Assembly (NCBI GenBank): GCA_900544435.1
Contig: UQVG01000063.1
Span: 1-9,949 of the forward strand
Source of the DNA: an uncultured Erysipelotrichaceae bacterium
GTDB lineage: Bacteria; Bacillota_I; Bacilli_A; Erysipelotrichales; Coprobacillaceae
Direction of reading: 5' to 3'
Length of the DNA stretch: 9,949 nucleotides
A model generated the notes under the pieces. It was given only the letters and a program-made list of their open reading frames with translations, did not search any database and had not been told where the DNA came from. Shown here one piece after another: positions 7,108 through 9,949 of this stretch (positions are counted from its first letter, which is position 1; each line of letters starts with the position of its first letter). Position numbers and translations under genes: made by a program.

Positions 7108-8800
7108 ATAATTCGATAATAACCGGTAAAATTACAGGCCTTTTTCCAGTTTCTTTTATAATATATTTGTTAGATTTATCTTTAATATTTTGACGAACAT
7201 CTCTAATATCTTCATCTGCATTATTTTTATATGTTTCTAATTCACTTTCAGCAATACTCATAATACCTTTAACAATATTCTCAGAATCTTTCAAGTAAAT
7301 AAAACCTCTTGTTTGAACATCTGTATTAGCAACAATTTCTCTTGTTTTACCATCGATTGTCATACCAATAATAACAACCCCATCATTTTGTAATTGATTT
7401 CGATCATCAATAACTTTTACACCAACATCACCAATTCCTAATCCATCAATCATTACATCTTCAATTGTAATAGAATCACGATAATTTTGTAATTTACCAT
7501 CTTTAAAAGTAATCATTTCTCCATTATCAACAATAGCAATATGATCATCATTTATATTCATTTTTTTAGCAACATCACTAGCTGCAATAAAATGTTGATA
7601 TTCTCCTTTAATCGGCACAAAATATTTTGGATTTAAAATTTGAATTAACACTTTAATGTCTTCTTCACTTGCATGCATTGATTGTAATTCTTTATTTTTT
7701 ATCACATGAATATGAGTATCTGTTTTATAAAGTTCATTAATAGCTCTATTAGCTATTTTTTCAGTTCCTGGTAAAACAGGTGATGCAACAATAAAAGTAT
7801 CACTCTCTTGCAACTTAAGTTTGTCATCTCCGCCATCAATAATATCTAAAATATCATGATAAATTCGACGAGGACTACCACTTAATAAAACAACAAGCTT
7901 ATCATTATTTCTATTTTTTTGAATATCATCACTATCTCCAATACAAGATGGATGAATATCTAAAATCGGTTTTTTCTTATTTTTAGCAATTCTCATTATA
8001 GAATTAGTATTGTCATATTTGTCTCTACCATAAAAACAAACTTTTCGATTATATTTTTTGGCTAATTGTGCAATTTCTTGAGTTCTAAAAGCATTTTGAG
8101 CATAACTTGAAATAATAATGCGACCTGGAGCATCTTCAAAAATACTTTCTATTTTAGCTGTCAATTTATGATGAGGAGATGTGTAACCATCATTTTTTGA
8201 ATACGAAGATTCACAAAGTAAAGCCAAAACTCCTTTTTTACCAATTTCCATCATTTTTTGAATATTACATCTAAATCTTTCGGGTGCACCAAAATCAATA
8301 ATGAATTCACTACTATAAACAATATAACCATCATCTGTTAAAAAAGCTAACCCAACACTGCCTGGAATTGAGTGTGTTATTGGAAAGAAATCAACTTCAA
8401 CACCTGCTACCTTGATTGTCGCATTCATGTTCACTCTTTTAATTTTATATTTATAAGACACATGAGAATGTCTCATATATCTTTGTAATAACTGGTCAAT
8501 TAAGTCTGCTGTAAGATCTGTTGTATAAATAGGAACATTTATTTCTTGTAATAAATAAGGAAGTGCTCCCATTACATCATCATGACCATGTGTAATAAAT
8601 ATTGCCTTAATTTTATCTTTATTATCTTTTAGATATTCAAAATTAGGGATAATAACATCTACACCTAATTTATCTACTTCTGGAAAACGGTATCCTGCAT
8701 CAATAATAAACCAATTATCATTAATCTCTAAACAATACATACTTTTACCATTTTCAGCTTGCCCACCTATTGGCATTAATCTTATCATACTTTTTTTCAT
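7106..8800 (-). CDS. rnjB: Ribonuclease J family protein, RNase J2-like with degenerate metal site
   Basis: This is a metallo-beta-lactamase/beta-CASP protein (564 residues, normal RNase J length), expected to take part in 5' exonucleolytic and endonucleolytic mRNA decay, usually in a complex with RNase J1. The lactamase core is intact in outline: IDAGYRFPE (33-41), THGHDDVMGA (70-79), THSIPGS (142-148). The beta-CASP region and the conserved tail KRPVILPVIIEL (553-564) are present. Several catalytic positions differ from active RNase J1: HxHxDH reads HGHDDV (His to Val at 76), the Asp of GDF is Glu (SEF, E165), the motif-A Asp is Glu (CESS, E197), and the motif-C His of HGEYR is Lys (KGEYQ, K398). 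This pattern resembles RNase J2, which has weak activity and supports J1. Its place before spoIIIE also matches Bacillus rnjB. The start at 8800 has AAGGAGG 5 bases upstream. A separate J1 gene should exist elsewhere. Confidence 0.9.
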   Translation of the reverse strand: MKKSMIRLMPIGGQAENGKSMYCLEINDNWFIIDAGYRFPEVDKLGVDVIIPNFEYLKDNKDKIKAIFITHGHDDVMGALPYLLQEINVPIYTTDLTADLIDQLLQRYMRHSHVSYKYKIKRVNMNATIKVAGVEVDFFPITHSIPGSVGLAFLTDDGYIVYSSEFIIDFGAPERFRCNIQKMMEIGKKGVLALLCESSYSKNDGYTSPHHKLTAKIESIFEDAPGRIIISSYAQNAFRTQEIAQLAKKYNRKVCFYGRDKYDNTNSIMRIAKNKKKPILDIHPSCIGDSDDIQKNRNNDKLVVLLSGSPRRIYHDILDIIDGGDDKLKLQESDTFIVASPVLPGTEKIANRAINELYKTDTHIHVIKNKELQSMHASEEDIKVLIQILNPKYFVPIKGEYQHFIAASDVAKKMNINDDHIAIVDNGEMITFKDGKLQNYRDSITIEDVMIDGLGIGDVGVKVIDDRNQLQNDGVVIIGMTIDGKTREIVANTDVQTRGFIYLKDSENIVKGIMSIAESELETYKNNADEDIRDVRQNIKDKSNKYIIKETGKRPVILPVIIEL

Positions 8801-8843
8801 TATTTCCTCCTTAATTACATTTTCTTACACTCACTTTGATACT

Positions 8844-8852
8844 ATTCTAACA
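8844..8852 (-). promoter_or_regulatory. Extended -10 promoter candidate for the RNase J gene
   Basis: On the minus strand TGTTAGAAT forms an extended -10 (TG, one base, TAGAAT). There is no good -35 box at 17 bases (TTTTTC), which an extended -10 can partly offset. The leader would be about 37 bases and ends in AAGGAGG. It would free this gene from sporulation-only expression of dpaAB. Confidence 0.4.
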
Positions 8853-8875
8853 AATAATTCATAAAAGAAAAAGTA

Positions 8876-9466
8876 TCATTTCTCGTTCTTCATCAAAAAT
8901 ATTGGTTGAATTTGTTTATCAACAAGTGCATTGATCATAGTTTGAATAACTAAATCACTTCGTGCTATCAAGCTATTTGGTTTCTTAATGACATCATCTT
9001 GATACATTGGTACTAAATAAAAATGTTTTGTATTTAAAATCTTCATCATATTCATTCCACTTGTTGAAAGTAAATCATTACTACATAATCCTAAAATAAT
9101 ATTATGTTGATTTCTTAGAGTTGATTTAACTGCCATTGTTACTGCATTATCATTAATTCCATGCGCCATTTTAGCTAATGTATTGGCACTGCATGGATAA
9201 ACTACCATTAAATCCAATGGTATTTGAGGACCAAAAATTTCTGCTTCAACAATGGAACTGATCACTTTTTTGTTAATTATCTTTTCAACTTGTTCAATAA
9301 ACTGATTTGCCTTAAAAAAACGTGTATCATAACAATAAATATGCTCACTTACAAAAACATAAATGTCTACTGAATAAGTCTTTAATTCTTTTAAAAATTC
9401 TAAACAATTTTTCAATGAACAAAATGAGCCTGTAATTCCTATACCTATTTTCATCCCATTAAACAT
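8876..9466 (-). CDS. dpaB: Dipicolinate synthase subunit B (SpoVFB)
   Basis: This flavoprotein-like subunit (196 residues, normal length) works with DpaA to turn the lysine-pathway dihydrodipicolinate into dipicolinic acid in the mother cell, for loading into the spore core. The N-terminal GIGITGSFCS (8-17) is the nucleotide-binding loop of the family. EAEIFGPQIPLDLMVVYPCS (74-93), TMAVKSTLRN (109-118), LGLCSND (124-130) and QDDVIKKPNSLIAR (156-169) match the characteristic DpaB motifs. The start at 9466 has GGAG 9 bases upstream; the internal ATG at 9454 has none. The gene overlaps the end of dpaA by 8 bases, as expected for subunits of one enzyme. I see no convincing terminator after it. 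Expression is probably under the late mother-cell sigma factor through a promoter outside the window. Confidence 0.93.
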   Translation of the reverse strand: MFNGMKIGIGITGSFCSLKNCLEFLKELKTYSVDIYVFVSEHIYCYDTRFFKANQFIEQVEKIINKKVISSIVEAEIFGPQIPLDLMVVYPCSANTLAKMAHGINDNAVTMAVKSTLRNQHNIILGLCSNDLLSTSGMNMMKILNTKHFYLVPMYQDDVIKKPNSLIARSDLVIQTMINALVDKQIQPIFLMKNEK

Positions 9467-9949
9467 GTTTCATCACTCCATGAATATATTGAAACATTAA
9501 TAGTGCAGATTCATATGGGAAATATAGTATTGGCACATTTCTTAACGATTGATAATGCTCACATTGAATCGTTTGTGCTAGATCATAGATTTGTTTATAT
9601 TTTAATTTTTCATAATCGATTTTACAAATAGGAATTGTATTAATAATCAAATCATACGTTCCTGAAATAGTATTTATATCCATATGGTGATATAGCTTTT
9701 TAATTTCATCTATATCTTTATAATTTCTATTACAGATTGTTATATCATAATTATTTTTTAAAATATTTGCAAGTTGTTTTGCTAAATCACCATATCCTAA
9801 AATAAGTATATGATGATATTTTTGATGATCACTTATTATCTTTAAATACATTCCTATTGCTGTTAATGTATTATTTAAATGTCTAAAAGTATAATCTTGA
9901 TTTATTATATATTTTGTATTTGAATTATTTAGAGAAAATGTATTATTCT
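9459..9949 (-). CDS. dpaA: Dipicolinate synthase subunit A (SpoVFA), 5' part outside the window, divergent C-terminus
   Basis: This is the NAD(P)-binding subunit of dipicolinate synthase. Only the last 162 residues are visible. The frame stays open through base 9949 with no stop, so the ATG at 9851 is an internal methionine: the residues before it (QDYTFRHLNNTLTAIG) continue the DpaA-type helix that precedes the Rossmann fold. That fold begins at ILILGYGDLAKQLANIL, where the usual GxGxxG reads GYGDLA, ending in Ala instead of Gly. DLIINTIP matches the INTIP motif of DpaA. The C-terminal third differs: the usual DLAS-PGGTD segment reads DLAQTIQCEH, and the PGLPG-AP-TAG segment is replaced by YFPYESALLMFQYIHG. 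The gene overlaps dpaB by 8 bases, and that context makes the identification firm despite the divergence. Whether the enzyme is fully active cannot be told from this part. Confidence 0.8.
   Translation of the reverse strand, partial: NNTFSLNNSNTKYIINQDYTFRHLNNTLTAIGMYLKIISDHQKYHHILILGYGDLAKQLANILKNNYDITICNRNYKDIDEIKKLYHHMDINTISGTYDLIINTIPICKIDYEKLKYKQIYDLAQTIQCEHYQSLRNVPILYFPYESALLMFQYIHGVMKHV

Noticed and set aside
9459..9851. A complete 130-residue protein starting at the ATG at 9851
   Set aside because: The frame continues without a stop to the window end and the upstream residues fit DpaA, so this ATG is internal and the gene is cut by the window edge.
1..9949. Mobile element, phage, CRISPR array, toxin-antitoxin or undescribed defence system
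   Set aside because: All sequence is accounted for by recognisable housekeeping, sporulation and transport genes with short spacers; no transposase, integrase, direct-repeat array or unknown gene cluster was seen.

Overview
The window is ordinary chromosomal DNA from a low-GC, AT-rich, Gram-positive bacterium (Firmicutes/Bacillota). Two dipicolinate synthase genes point to an endospore former. The base composition, together with a sporulation locus that lacks the usual Bacillus lysine-pathway genes, would fit an Erysipelotrichia/Coprobacillaceae-type gut bacterium, but that placement is inference. Every gene I can support lies on the minus strand, so transcription runs from the high-coordinate end to the low one. 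Coding density is very high: no gap exceeds about 100 bases.

Reading in the direction of transcription, the window opens at 9949 inside dpaA (spoVFA), whose 5' end lies outside. It is followed with an 8-base overlap by dpaB (spoVFB). Together these encode dipicolinate synthase, which makes the spore-core chelator. After a 75-base gap carrying a likely promoter comes a ribonuclease J-family gene. Its metal-binding residues are partly replaced, as expected for the weakly active RNase J2 (rnjB) paralogue. Next is a full-length membrane-anchored DNA translocase of the FtsK/SpoIIIE family, ending in a clear terminator.

Beyond that terminator, a new transcription unit starts from a good sigma-A-type promoter. 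It encodes a four-part nucleoside-type ABC importer: a BMP/PnrA lipoprotein, a double ATPase (NupO-like), and two different permeases (NupP-like and NupQ-like, the last cut by the window edge). A perfect hairpin with a T-tract sits between the lipoprotein gene and the ATPase gene. It probably lets the binding protein be made in excess. The ATPase and permease genes overlap and are probably translationally coupled.

The order dpaA-dpaB-rnjB-spoIIIE-bmp-nupOPQ is, from memory of Bacillus genomes, a shortened version of the Bacillus spoVFA-spoVFB-asd-dapG-dapA-rnjB-tepA-spoIIIE neighbourhood. I saw no mobile element, CRISPR array, tRNA, rRNA or riboswitch, and no undescribed multi-gene system. 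The points most worth a second look are the degenerate RNase J active site, the divergent DpaA C-terminus, and the shortened synteny block.
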